This document shows, one piece after another, positions 1 through 6,469 of a stretch of DNA of 20,751 nt. A program made the translations under genes and the position numbers. Each line of letters starts with the position of its first letter. Within the stretch, counting starts at the first letter, position 1. This DNA is from UBA12202 sp049595035 (GTDB lineage Bacteria > Pseudomonadota > Alphaproteobacteria > Puniceispirillales > UBA1172). The notes beneath the pieces are model-generated. The model worked only from the letters and a program-made list of their open reading frames with translations, was not told the origin of the DNA and did not search any database. The stretch is taken from positions 1 to 20,751 of the forward strand of contig JBMYKD010000026.1 of the NCBI GenBank assembly GCA_049595035.1. The letters are read 5' to 3'.

Positions 1-39
1 ACCGTGGGCGCTGGCGTCGTCTCCGCTATCGTCGAATAA
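1..39 (+). CDS. tuf: Elongation factor Tu, C-terminal end (partial)
   Basis: The first bases read in frame as TVGAGVVSAIVE followed by TAA at 37-39. This matches the conserved extreme C-terminus of EF-Tu (…GRTVGAGVV…), the GTPase that brings aminoacyl-tRNA to the ribosome. Only 12 codons are visible, so the call rests on this motif and on the tRNA-Trp gene just downstream, the usual neighbour of tuf in tuf-trnW-secE-nusG clusters. A second tuf begins at 20708 in the same orientation, which fits the two tuf copies common in proteobacteria. Confidence 0.88.
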   Translation, partial: TVGAGVVSAIVE

Positions 40-55
40 CATGTAGATATATCGG

Positions 56-75
56 TGACAGGATATATCCTGTCA
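56..75. repeat. Perfect 20-bp palindrome between tuf and tRNA-Trp
   Basis: TGACAGGATATATCCTGTCA equals its own reverse complement. As RNA it can fold into an 8-bp stem with a TATA loop, and a G-U and a G-C pair at 54-55/76-77 can extend it. No T-run follows, so it is not a standard intrinsic terminator. It lies 17 nt after the tuf stop and 9 nt before the tRNA. It could be a processing or mRNA 3'-end hairpin of a tuf-tRNA co-transcript, or a dimeric protein-binding site. The symmetry is seen; the role is inferred. Confidence 0.6.
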
Positions 76-83
76 TCAGGAAT

Positions 84-159
84 AGGAGTGTAGCTCAATT
101 GGTAGAGCACCGGTCTCCAAAACCGGGGGTTGGGGGTTCGAGTCCCTTCGCTCCTGCCA
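84..159 (+). tRNA. trnW: tRNA-Trp (anticodon CCA)
   Basis: This 76-nt sequence folds as a full cloverleaf. The acceptor arm AGGAGTG (84-90) pairs with CGCTCCT (149-155), with one T-G pair. The D arm contains TAGCTCAATTGGTAGAGCA. The anticodon stem CCGGT/ACCGG encloses the loop CTCCAAA, with anticodon CCA at 117-119. The T arm has GGTTCGAGTCC. G156 is the discriminator base and CCA is encoded at 157-159. It supplies tryptophan at UGG codons. The place after tuf is the conserved one, but secE, normally next, is displaced by about 5.5 kb. Confidence 0.97.
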
Positions 160-180
160 TTTAAAAATGGCTTTTTATTA

Positions 181-211
181 AAAACCTCAGAGTTTTCTCT
201 GAGGTTTTTTT
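181..211 (+). terminator. Intrinsic terminator after tRNA-Trp
   Basis: CCTCAGAG (185-192) pairs with CTCTGAGG (197-204) around a TTTT loop, followed by seven T (205-211). Four A upstream (181-184) can extend the stem against the first T. It lies 21 nt after the tRNA CCA end. It should close the tuf-trnW transcript and separate it from the gene at 277. Confidence 0.92.
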
Positions 212-261
212 ATTGCATGGCAGGATGTTCTTATTACATGGTAGATTACTAGACGTATAAG
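212..261 (+). promoter_or_regulatory. Direct repeats and weak candidate promoter before the SBP-like gene
   Basis: ATTGCATGGCAG (212-223) recurs as ATTACATGGTAG (233-244), with two mismatches and a period of 21 nt, two helical turns. The second copy contains a possible -35 (TTACAT, 234-239), 16 nt before a possible -10 (TATAAG, 256-261). The preceding gene is closed by a terminator, so a promoter is needed here. The repeat is clear; its reading as a tandem regulator site is inference. Confidence 0.35.
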
Positions 262-276
262 AATGAAAGGCTTTCC

Positions 277-1032
277 ATGTCGATATCAAAACAACCGATT
301 GATCGGATGATGCAACAAGATATGCGGGCTGTTCTTGCCCCGAAAGGCGTATTGCGGGTAGGCCTGAATATGGCAAATTTTTTGCTGGTTTCCGGTGTTG
401 ATGATCAGGGGCTGGCTTATGGGCTGTCACCCGATCTGGCGCATAAAATATCTGAATATCTGGATGTTGAATGCGCGTTGGTGCCATTCAAGGGGCCCGG
501 TGAGCTGGCTGATGCTATGACTGACGATGTATGGGATCTGGCAAATATTGCTGTTGAACCCGAACGGGCGGAAACCATAGCATTCAGCCAGCCATATATT
601 CATATTGATGCTAATTTCATGGTAAGGACAGATAGCCATATTTGCAATAATCAGGACGTCAATCAATCTGGTGTTCGGGTCATTCTTTATGACAGGAGTG
701 CCTATGATCTATGGCTGAAAGATCATTATGTTAATCCGGAATATATTCGTGTTGCGACCATTCAGGAATCTCATGACCGGTTTCTGGCAGGTGAGGGTGA
801 TGTGCTGGCAAGCCTTAAGCCAAAATTGATGAATGAAGTCGCAACCCATCAGGATGTGAAACTGATTGCCGAACCCTTCACTTTTATTAAACAGGCGGTC
901 GGCATGAAAAAAGGCCATGACAACGTGCTGAATGGCATTAATCAGATCATTGGTCATCTTCTGGCCAGTGGATTCATTCAGGATAGCCTGAACCGACATG
1001 GGGTCGCCGATAAATTAAGCCTTCCTTCCTAG
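277..1032 (+). CDS. Substrate-binding-protein-like protein without signal peptide
   Basis: This 251-residue protein has the type 2 periplasmic binding fold of the SBP_bac_3 amino-acid-binder superfamily. The first lobe starts at GVLRVGLN (24-31), and the ligand-site region is recognisable in DLANIAVEPERAETIAFSQPY (about 87-107). The second lobe starts near GVRVILYDRSAYDLW (132-146). It ends with LLASGFIQDSLNRHGV, typical of the family's last helix. The N-terminus is polar and lacks the hydrophobic stretch or lipobox of an exported binder, and the fold starts almost at once, so the protein is probably cytoplasmic. I recall signal-less homologues in other alpha- and betaproteobacteria, with unknown role. 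No permease or ATPase gene is adjacent. The start is supported by AAAGG just upstream; the next Met residues (11, 12, 16) are possible alternatives. It converges on the exonuclease fusion with a 19-nt gap and no evident terminator. The ligand cannot be read from the sequence. Confidence 0.8.
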   Translation: MSISKQPIDRMMQQDMRAVLAPKGVLRVGLNMANFLLVSGVDDQGLAYGLSPDLAHKISEYLDVECALVPFKGPGELADAMTDDVWDLANIAVEPERAETIAFSQPYIHIDANFMVRTDSHICNNQDVNQSGVRVILYDRSAYDLWLKDHYVNPEYIRVATIQESHDRFLAGEGDVLASLKPKLMNEVATHQDVKLIAEPFTFIKQAVGMKKGHDNVLNGINQIIGHLLASGFIQDSLNRHGVADKLSLPS

Positions 1033-1051
1033 CGGGGCAGGTCGGGCATAA

Positions 1052-3190
1052 TTATCCGAAAAGACAGTCAAATAGCAATTGGTCGAGATGTTTGACCCGT
1101 CCCTGCACGGATTTAAGCGTCTTTTTTTCACGCGCTGATAAAGACCCCAGTTCTATCAGGGTGGTCGGGGATAGGCCCTGACCGATATCAGTAATCTGCT
1201 GGCGTAAGACCAGCCGGATGCAGAATTGCAAATCTTCACCTAACAGAATAATTTCAGGCGGGATATCCCCCTTTGTCATTAACTGTTCTGCCCGTTCCAC
1301 ACTATTTCTTGCGCTGACTGCCCGTGATACGGCTAACACCCGCAGGCTTTCGACAATAGGTAAAAGCAAATTGCGTTTCATATTAAAACGGCCATTTTCG
1401 GTGATAAAGCCACCCCAGAATGTGATGCCGGCATTATGTGTCTGAATGTTATTTGCCAGCAATTTTAGAAAATCCAGCTGGCCTTTGACGATTTTTATGA
1501 TCTGTTTCTGTAATCTGCTGGCCAGATGGGCACTTCCATGAACGCAGTGATAGTCAAAAAAGATATCAACATGAAGAACGTCTTCGGCAGACCCGCGTGA
1601 TATCCATTTTTTAACGGTCGTGATCCAGTCAGCCAGCGATTTGCACCATGTTTGGGTATTGGCCATAACCCCGCCCGTGCAATAGGGTATGCCAGCGCTA
1701 TTCATGATATCGGCAATATGCTGGCCAAGTTGTTCAAACCATGCCTGAATGGAATCCTGATCTTGTGCGTCATCACAATGATAGATAATGGCATGATCCT
1801 GATCTGCCGCAAGCAGGCTTTCCTCACGGCCGGCAGAACCAAGGATCAGTAAGGCATAATCCGCTGGTGGTGATGATCCGTCAGCACACATGATCTGTTC
1901 GGCCAGCACCGCTGACCGTGCCAATGCGGCACGATACTGGCTACTGATAACAGCAGCAATCGCATAGGCTTTCAGCCCTTCATCCATGAGTGATTTTGAC
2001 AGTAACAGTAATCCTTTTATGGCTTTGCCCATATCATCGCCATGTTCGGCCTGATTTATATCATCACCAATAACCATGGCATCGGTTAGCCGCAGACGGT
2101 TTAATTCGCGGCCGGATATATATCCGGTTAATGTCCCATCGGCATTTGTCACACCAAGGTGGCGAATATCATGTTTCTGCATGCGTGCCATAGCAACATG
2201 CATGTAGTCGTTTTCCGACACGGTCAGCACTGGCGACGACATAATAGAATCAAGCCGGATTTCACGCGCTCTTGTGACTTCATCAACAGGTAGCGCCATA
2301 CAGTGAACAAGATCACGTTCGGATACAATGCCGGTGATGTGATCAGGGCTGGTGCCTACAAAAACACATTCCTTTTTTTCTTTTTTCATGCGGTCAGCGG
2401 CATGCAGGATAATGCTATCTGGCGGCATAATCAGTGGGCTTGTGATCATAAGATCATCAATTTTATGGCTATATGGAAAGGGATCAATGCGTGATAATGC
2501 GCGAAAACTGGCGTAGGGTTGCTGGATAGCGGCAACATCAATCCAGCCAGCATTAGTGCCAGCGATGCGCTGATCATCTAATGCCGCTGTTGCTTTCTGT
2601 AAATCCCCATAGGTGCTGATTGAATGGGATTTTAATTCGTTAAGCAATGCCTGAAACAACTTCCCTGTCATGATGGCATCACCGATGGCGGTATGCCTAT
2701 GGGCAAGGGGGATATCAAAATGCTGGGCAAGGGTTTCTAACGTTCCCATCATCATGATAGCGTCACGACCAAGGGCAATGGTTGCCATCTGTCGCACACA
2801 AAGAGCAGGTGGAATATCCCAGCCAATGCCATGGCGATCTGTTTCAGCCGCCAGAATAGCCAGATCAAAGCCGATATTATAGCCGATAACAACACGGTCG
2901 GTGATTGTGTCCCGTAAGCGGGGGAAAACATGCGAAAACCCCTGTTTATCCGATACCCTTTCATCGCTGATACCATGAATATCAATACTTTTAGGTGGGA
3001 TAGGAATGCCGGGATTGACTAGCATATCAAGGCAATTGGTATCATCATAAGGATCAATGACCCCTATCTGGACAATACGGTCGGTTTTCGTCTGAAGCCC
3101 TGTGGTTTCCAGATCAAGGGAGATGAGGGGTAATTTTTCAAGAAGCACGCTGGACAAGCTCATCAGTTCACTTGCCTTTCTTGTTATCAT
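1052..3190 (-). CDS. DEDDh exonuclease / CBS pair / DUF294 nucleotidyltransferase fusion
   Basis: This 712-residue protein has three parts. Residues about 20-180 are a DnaQ-like 3'-5' exonuclease with all acidic motifs: D26-x-E28 (SLDLETTG), N105/D109 (GYNIGFDLA) and H166-4x-D171. Residues about 245-370 are two CBS domains, usually adenine-nucleotide sensors (ERDL at 291-294). Residues about 385-710 are a DUF294-type nucleotidyltransferase with its C-terminal helical domain: GSAGREE (451-457), D463-x-D465, CTGGVMA (504-510) and VDIFFDYH (541-548). All three appear intact. CBS-DUF294 proteins are known and are compared with the GlnD nucleotidyltransferase; the added exonuclease suggests nucleotide-sensed turnover of a nucleic acid or nucleotide, which is inference. 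This is not the replicative proofreading subunit, which is much shorter. The start is uncertain: the ATG at 3190 has a purine-rich stretch directly against it, and the ATG at 3163 (residue 10) has AAAGG 11 nt upstream and follows an 11-codon frame (3203-3168) by 4 nt. Both keep every motif. Confidence 0.85.
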   Translation of the reverse strand: MITRKASELMSLSSVLLEKLPLISLDLETTGLQTKTDRIVQIGVIDPYDDTNCLDMLVNPGIPIPPKSIDIHGISDERVSDKQGFSHVFPRLRDTITDRVVIGYNIGFDLAILAAETDRHGIGWDIPPALCVRQMATIALGRDAIMMMGTLETLAQHFDIPLAHRHTAIGDAIMTGKLFQALLNELKSHSISTYGDLQKATAALDDQRIAGTNAGWIDVAAIQQPYASFRALSRIDPFPYSHKIDDLMITSPLIMPPDSIILHAADRMKKEKKECVFVGTSPDHITGIVSERDLVHCMALPVDEVTRAREIRLDSIMSSPVLTVSENDYMHVAMARMQKHDIRHLGVTNADGTLTGYISGRELNRLRLTDAMVIGDDINQAEHGDDMGKAIKGLLLLSKSLMDEGLKAYAIAAVISSQYRAALARSAVLAEQIMCADGSSPPADYALLILGSAGREESLLAADQDHAIIYHCDDAQDQDSIQAWFEQLGQHIADIMNSAGIPYCTGGVMANTQTWCKSLADWITTVKKWISRGSAEDVLHVDIFFDYHCVHGSAHLASRLQKQIIKIVKGQLDFLKLLANNIQTHNAGITFWGGFITENGRFNMKRNLLLPIVESLRVLAVSRAVSARNSVERAEQLMTKGDIPPEIILLGEDLQFCIRLVLRQQITDIGQGLSPTTLIELGSLSAREKKTLKSVQGRVKHLDQLLFDCLFG

Positions 3191-3226
3191 CTTCTTTATT
3201 CATATGATTTTTGTAATTACCGGTTT

Positions 3227-3255
3227 ATCATAACCTGCCTGCAAGAAGGTTTCAA
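3227..3255 (-). promoter_or_regulatory. Sigma70-type promoter of the exonuclease fusion gene
   Basis: On the minus strand TTGAAA (3255-3250) is followed after exactly 17 nt by TATGAT (3232-3227). Both are five of six matches to consensus. Transcription would start near 3220, giving about 30 nt of leader to the ATG at 3190. The gene therefore seems to be expressed separately from the dead oxidase upstream. Confidence 0.65.
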
Positions 3256-3292
3256 TAGCCCCCGCATAATGACAGTAAATGATGCGCGTGGC

Positions 3293-4148
3293 TTATTCGT
3301 CCTGGGTAAATGTCTTGCCCGGCTTCATGATATTATTTGGGTCAATGGTAGATTTGAGCTGTCGCATCAGATCATAGGCAGCGCCATGTTCAGCGCGCAT
3401 ATATTCACGTTTCCCTGACCCACCATGATCGGCGCTTATTGTGCGGAACATATCAATCTGTTCTTCTATGCTGGTCTGGCTACCGTGGAATTCCAGAAAC
3501 AAATGCAATTTTCCGGCGCATGAAAATCCGGATTGTAAAGATTCATTCCCCGCATCTGCATGTCATCCAGCAATACAATACGCGCCATGGGAATACCTGA
3601 TTAAATGGCGGTAATCACAGACTGGATAGCATCATTGATATCTTCAAAGACACAGCTAGCGGCGGAAATAGATTCGGGCATGCCATGTAATTTAACCGTC
3701 AGTTTGGTGATAATGCCTAATGTTCCTTCAGAGCCGATAAACAGGTTTTTGAGATCATAGCCGGAAGCCGATTTTCTGGCGCGACTGCCAACATGAATCA
3801 CGTCGCCATTTGGTAAAACGACTTCCATTGCCAGCACATTTTCCCGAATTGTGCCATAGCGAACCGTATTGGTGCCTGATGCCCGAGTTGCTGCCATTCC
3901 GCCCATTGTTGCGTCAGCGCCCGGATCTACAGTGAACATTAATCCGGTAGATTTCAGATGATCATTGAGTTGGATTCTGGTAACGCCGGCCTCTACTTCG
4001 GCATCCATATCATCCGGATTGATGGATAGAATGTTATTCATCTGGCTGGTATCAATGGTTATTCCACGCTCTGCCGGAACAATATAGTCGGTCACCAAAG
4101 TATGTCGCGTAAGGAATCCACAACCATATTGATCTGATCCAGTGCCAT
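3293..4148 (-). pseudogene. Decayed FAD-linked oxidase (GlcD / D-lactate dehydrogenase type)
   Basis: This is the remnant of an FAD-binding oxidase of the GlcD/D-lactate dehydrogenase family, normally about 460-480 residues. Four lesions can be read on the minus strand. (1) A plausible N-terminus starts at ATG 4148 behind AGGGGG with a 7-nt spacer, reads MALDQINMVVDSLRDILW and stops at TGA 4094-4092; the following conserved part (DYIVPAERGITIDTSQMN) is in another frame, and the glycine-rich start of the FAD domain is gone. (2) The body (VDPGADATMGGMAATRASG…GYDLKNLFIGSEGTLGIIT) runs well to a TAA at 3603-3601, where the family has AIQSGIP; a CAA to TAA change explains it, and the frame continues SGIPMARIVLLDDMQMRGMN. 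(3) At 3512-3509 a run of A has probably lost one base, shifting to LHLFLEFHGS. (4) Near 3418-3428 DHGG joins directly to SGKREYM, losing about 110 residues including the usual catalytic GHVGDGN region. The C-terminus (STIDPNNIMKPGKTF) remains. It cannot make an active oxidase. Confidence 0.88.
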
Positions 4149-4268
4149 AGATGAACCCCCTACAACCATATGAAAATAAATGCATGTATTATGACGCTTT
4201 AATGTTTTTTATGATAGTATGAGATCAAGTAAATTCTTTTTGGCGTCAGTTACGCTGGATCATTTTTA
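4149..4268. other. Divergent spacer between oxidase remnant and MFS gene
   Basis: These 120 bp separate the dead oxidase (-) from the transporter (+) and should hold the transporter promoter. TATGAT at 4210-4215 could be a -10, but no convincing -35 sits 16-18 nt before it. The minus-strand ribosome-binding site AGGGGG of the oxidase is at 4161-4156. No RNA gene or repeat is evident. Confidence 0.4.
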
Positions 4269-5474
4269 ATGCCACCTACCTTATCATATCAAGATTCATG
4301 TCATCCTTCTGTTCCTGTACATGGGCTGGGCATCAGCCAGATCATTTCCTATGGATTTCTGTTTTATGCCTTTGCCCAGCTGAAAATCCCTCTGGCGGAA
4401 CGGCTTGGTGTGCATGCAGGGGATGTTTTGGTTGGCGTCACGATATCATTGCTTGTAAACGGGGTGCTTGCGCCGCTGGTAGGGTACTGGTTTGACCGTC
4501 TTGGGGCGTTGCGCGTATTGGCAACAGGGTTGGTCATTGGATCAATAAGCCTGATTTATCTAACATGGTGCACCAGTTTTCCGATGTTTATCGGTGCTAT
4601 GGTTATACTGGGTGTCGGCTTTTCCATGTGTAATTATGAAGCGGCGTTTAGCGCCGCTGTCCAGATAGATGAAACAGCATCACGGCGGAATATATCAATC
4701 ATTACCTTTTATGGCGGGGTGGCCAGTTCTCTCACATGGTTGATGATTGCGCCACTGATGCATTATTTCGGTTTTGTCATGACGATGTATGTGCTGGCAT
4801 TCATGCAACTGGTTATGGCGGTATGGGTAGTTATAATGAGCAGACAGACCAAGCATCATCACCCCGAAAGGGGGACAATGCCCATGGAACCCTTTCGCTG
4901 GACTGAATTAACCCGAGCTGAAAAAATAGCCTTAATCACACTGGCATTGTCTTCGGCCTTTGAATATCTGTCTTTCGGGGCTGTCGCATTGATGCTTATT
5001 CAATGGTATCAGGAGGTATTTGGCGTGGCTGGATTAGCGGTCTTGCTGGCTAGTATTTATGGCCCGTTTCAGGTGATAGGTCGCGTGCTTGAAATGCGAT
5101 TTGGGGCCAAACATGATGCCCGCTATACCGCCATTATTGCTTTCGTCATGGTGCCAACTGCTGTGATGCTTATTCAATATCCATCAATCATCTTGGTTGC
5201 CATTGGCATGGCGTTATTCGGCATGGGACATGGGATTTTGACAGTGTCATTTGGATATATCACGAATATGTATTTTCGTGCGGCGGTTTATGGGCGGGCA
5301 AAGGGCTGGATTTCTACCCCAAGGGCACTGGGAATGGCTATGGGGCCGCTGGTTGCCGGCATGCTATATGGTTATGGTGGTGAGATTTTTCTGACAGTCA
5401 TGGTTTTCACGACTATTCTGGCAGGATTAATCTTTGCGGCCATCCTTTCTGTGCGTCCGCGTGACGGGTTTTAA
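4269..5474 (+). CDS. Major facilitator superfamily transporter
   Basis: This 401-residue protein has about 12 hydrophobic helices in two six-helix halves. A polar cytoplasmic loop separates them (about 192-220, RQTKHHHPERG…RWTELTRAEK). The classic MFS motif A region lies between helices 2 and 3 (GYWFDRLGALRV, 72-83), and GRAKGWISTPRALGMAMGPLVAG marks helix 11. The N-terminus (GLGISQIISYGFLFYAF) resembles the MFS_1 group that includes monocarboxylate and oxalate/formate-type carriers, but the substrate cannot be assigned. It probably works in the inner membrane by secondary transport. It is divergent from the dead oxidase, and the pair may once have handled uptake and oxidation of one organic acid; this is inference. 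The ribosome-binding site is weak (GGAT, 4257-4260), and no better in-frame ATG is seen before the first helix. The frame is intact, so it may still be functional. Confidence 0.85.
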   Translation: MPPTLSYQDSCHPSVPVHGLGISQIISYGFLFYAFAQLKIPLAERLGVHAGDVLVGVTISLLVNGVLAPLVGYWFDRLGALRVLATGLVIGSISLIYLTWCTSFPMFIGAMVILGVGFSMCNYEAAFSAAVQIDETASRRNISIITFYGGVASSLTWLMIAPLMHYFGFVMTMYVLAFMQLVMAVWVVIMSRQTKHHHPERGTMPMEPFRWTELTRAEKIALITLALSSAFEYLSFGAVALMLIQWYQEVFGVAGLAVLLASIYGPFQVIGRVLEMRFGAKHDARYTAIIAFVMVPTAVMLIQYPSIILVAIGMALFGMGHGILTVSFGYITNMYFRAAVYGRAKGWISTPRALGMAMGPLVAGMLYGYGGEIFLTVMVFTTILAGLIFAAILSVRPRDGF

Positions 5475-5646
5475 TCCTGATTTATCATTATCATCAATTT
5501 TGCAAAAAATTAATTTGCAAAACCTTAATGGGTGGGGTATTACCGCCTTTCATCAACATTTGTGAAGAAGCGAAAATGCCATGAAAGTGATGACGTGTAT
5601 AAAAAACGCTCTTACCGACATGAAACGCTTGCACGATTGAGGAATT
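5475..5646 (+). promoter_or_regulatory. secE upstream region with hairpin-like inverted repeat and candidate promoter
   Basis: TTTTGCAAA (5498-5506) and TTTGCAAAA (5514-5522) are perfect 9-bp inverted arms around a 7-nt AT-rich spacer; no T-run follows. A possible promoter, TTGCAA (5515-5520), 17 nt, TATTAC (5538-5543), has its -35 in the right arm. Each box matches consensus at four of six positions. With tRNA-Trp closed by a terminator and 5 kb away, secE-nusG needs a promoter here. The leader to secE would be about 97 nt. A 19-codon frame at 5581-5640 ends just before the secE ribosome-binding site, without clear support as a gene. Confidence 0.4.
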
Positions 5647-5844
5647 ATGGCTAAAGTATCACCCACACAATTTGTACGTCAGGTAAGGCAAGAAGTTAGC
5701 CGTATCACTTGGCCTAGCAGGCGCGATGTAGTCACAGCAACCATTACGGTGCTGGTGATGGTGTTCATTGCGGCCCTGTTTTTTATGCTTGTGGACTGGA
5801 TTTTAAGCAATCTGGTGCAAATTGTTCTTGGTGTTGGTGCTTAA
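5647..5844 (+). CDS. secE: Preprotein translocase subunit SecE
   Basis: This 65-residue protein is the short single-span SecE of the SecYEG channel, which clamps SecY in the inner membrane during protein export. The conserved amphipathic stretch VRQEVSRITWPSRRDV (13-28) precedes one transmembrane helix (about 31-58). The length is normal for alphaproteobacterial SecE, which lacks the two extra helices of the E. coli protein. GAGGA (5639-5643) lies four bases before the ATG. nusG follows after 65 nt, as is usual. The upstream partner trnW is unusually far away. Confidence 0.97.
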   Translation: MAKVSPTQFVRQVRQEVSRITWPSRRDVVTATITVLVMVFIAALFFMLVDWILSNLVQIVLGVGA

Positions 5845-5909
5845 GGATAGGCGCGTTAAAGCATGTGGTTGGCTGATACTGTGTTGGCCATTCTTGGGAA
5901 TATGTAATT

Positions 5910-6443
5910 ATGGCGAAACGCTGGTATGTTGTTCATGTCTTTTCTGGTTCGGAAAAGAAAGTCGCTCAAGCGATACGCGAGCAAGCTGAAAGCTATGGTC
6001 TTTCCGATGACATTGAAGAGGTGCTAGTTCCAACCGAAGAGGTTGTTGAGCTTCGCCGTGGGGCGCGGGTAAATGCCGAGCGGAAATTCTTTCCGGGCTA
6101 TATTCTGATCAAAATGGAACTGACTGATCAGGCCTGGCATATTGTTAATTCGCAAAATCGGGTAACTGGTTTTCTTGGTGCTGGCGGTAAGCCAGTGCCT
6201 ATTTCCGATGCTGAAGCCGAGCGTCTGATCAAACAGGTTACTGAAGGCATTGAACGGACACATTCTGATATATCATTTGAAATTGGCGAATGGGTGCGTG
6301 TTGCCGAAGGACCATTTGCGTCCTTTAAGGGTCTGGTGGAAGAAATCGATCCAGATAAATCACGTCTCAAGGTTACGGTGTCCATTTTTGGACGTTCAAC
6401 CCCGGTTGACCTTGAATTCTCTCAGGTTGAAAAGTCGACATAA
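5910..6443 (+). CDS. nusG: Transcription termination/antitermination factor NusG
   Basis: This 177-residue NusG has the N-terminal NGN domain that binds the RNA polymerase clamp (WYVVHVFSGSEKKVAQAI at 5-22; RKFFPGYILIKM near 58-70; RVTGFLGAGGKPVPIS near 83-99). The C-terminal KOW domain (about 122-175; GEWVRVAEGPFASFKGLVEEID) contacts Rho or ribosomal protein S10. It keeps polymerase moving and links transcription to translation or to Rho termination. GGGAA (5896-5900) precedes the ATG by 9 nt. It lies between secE and rplK, the conserved order. Confidence 0.98.
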   Translation: MAKRWYVVHVFSGSEKKVAQAIREQAESYGLSDDIEEVLVPTEEVVELRRGARVNAERKFFPGYILIKMELTDQAWHIVNSQNRVTGFLGAGGKPVPISDAEAERLIKQVTEGIERTHSDISFEIGEWVRVAEGPFASFKGLVEEIDPDKSRLKVTVSIFGRSTPVDLEFSQVEKST

Positions 6444-6469
6444 CGAAAAGGTAAAGCAAGGAAACCGTC

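Noticed and set aside
84..159. tRNA-Trp as attachment site of an integrated element
   Set aside because: No copy of the tRNA 3' end was seen downstream to secE, and no integrase gene is present.
161..487. Antisense frame overlapping the tRNA terminator and the SBP-like gene start
   Set aside because: It runs through the terminator and the direct repeats and has no recognisable motif.
3293..4185. Two separate small genes of 71 and 194 codons
   Set aside because: They are adjacent pieces of one FAD oxidase, joined by a readable frame after the stop and by a single-base shift.
5581..5640. 19-codon frame MKVMTCIKNALTDMKRLHD just before secE
   Set aside because: There is no clear ribosome-binding site and no leader-peptide codon run; it is kept only as a remark.
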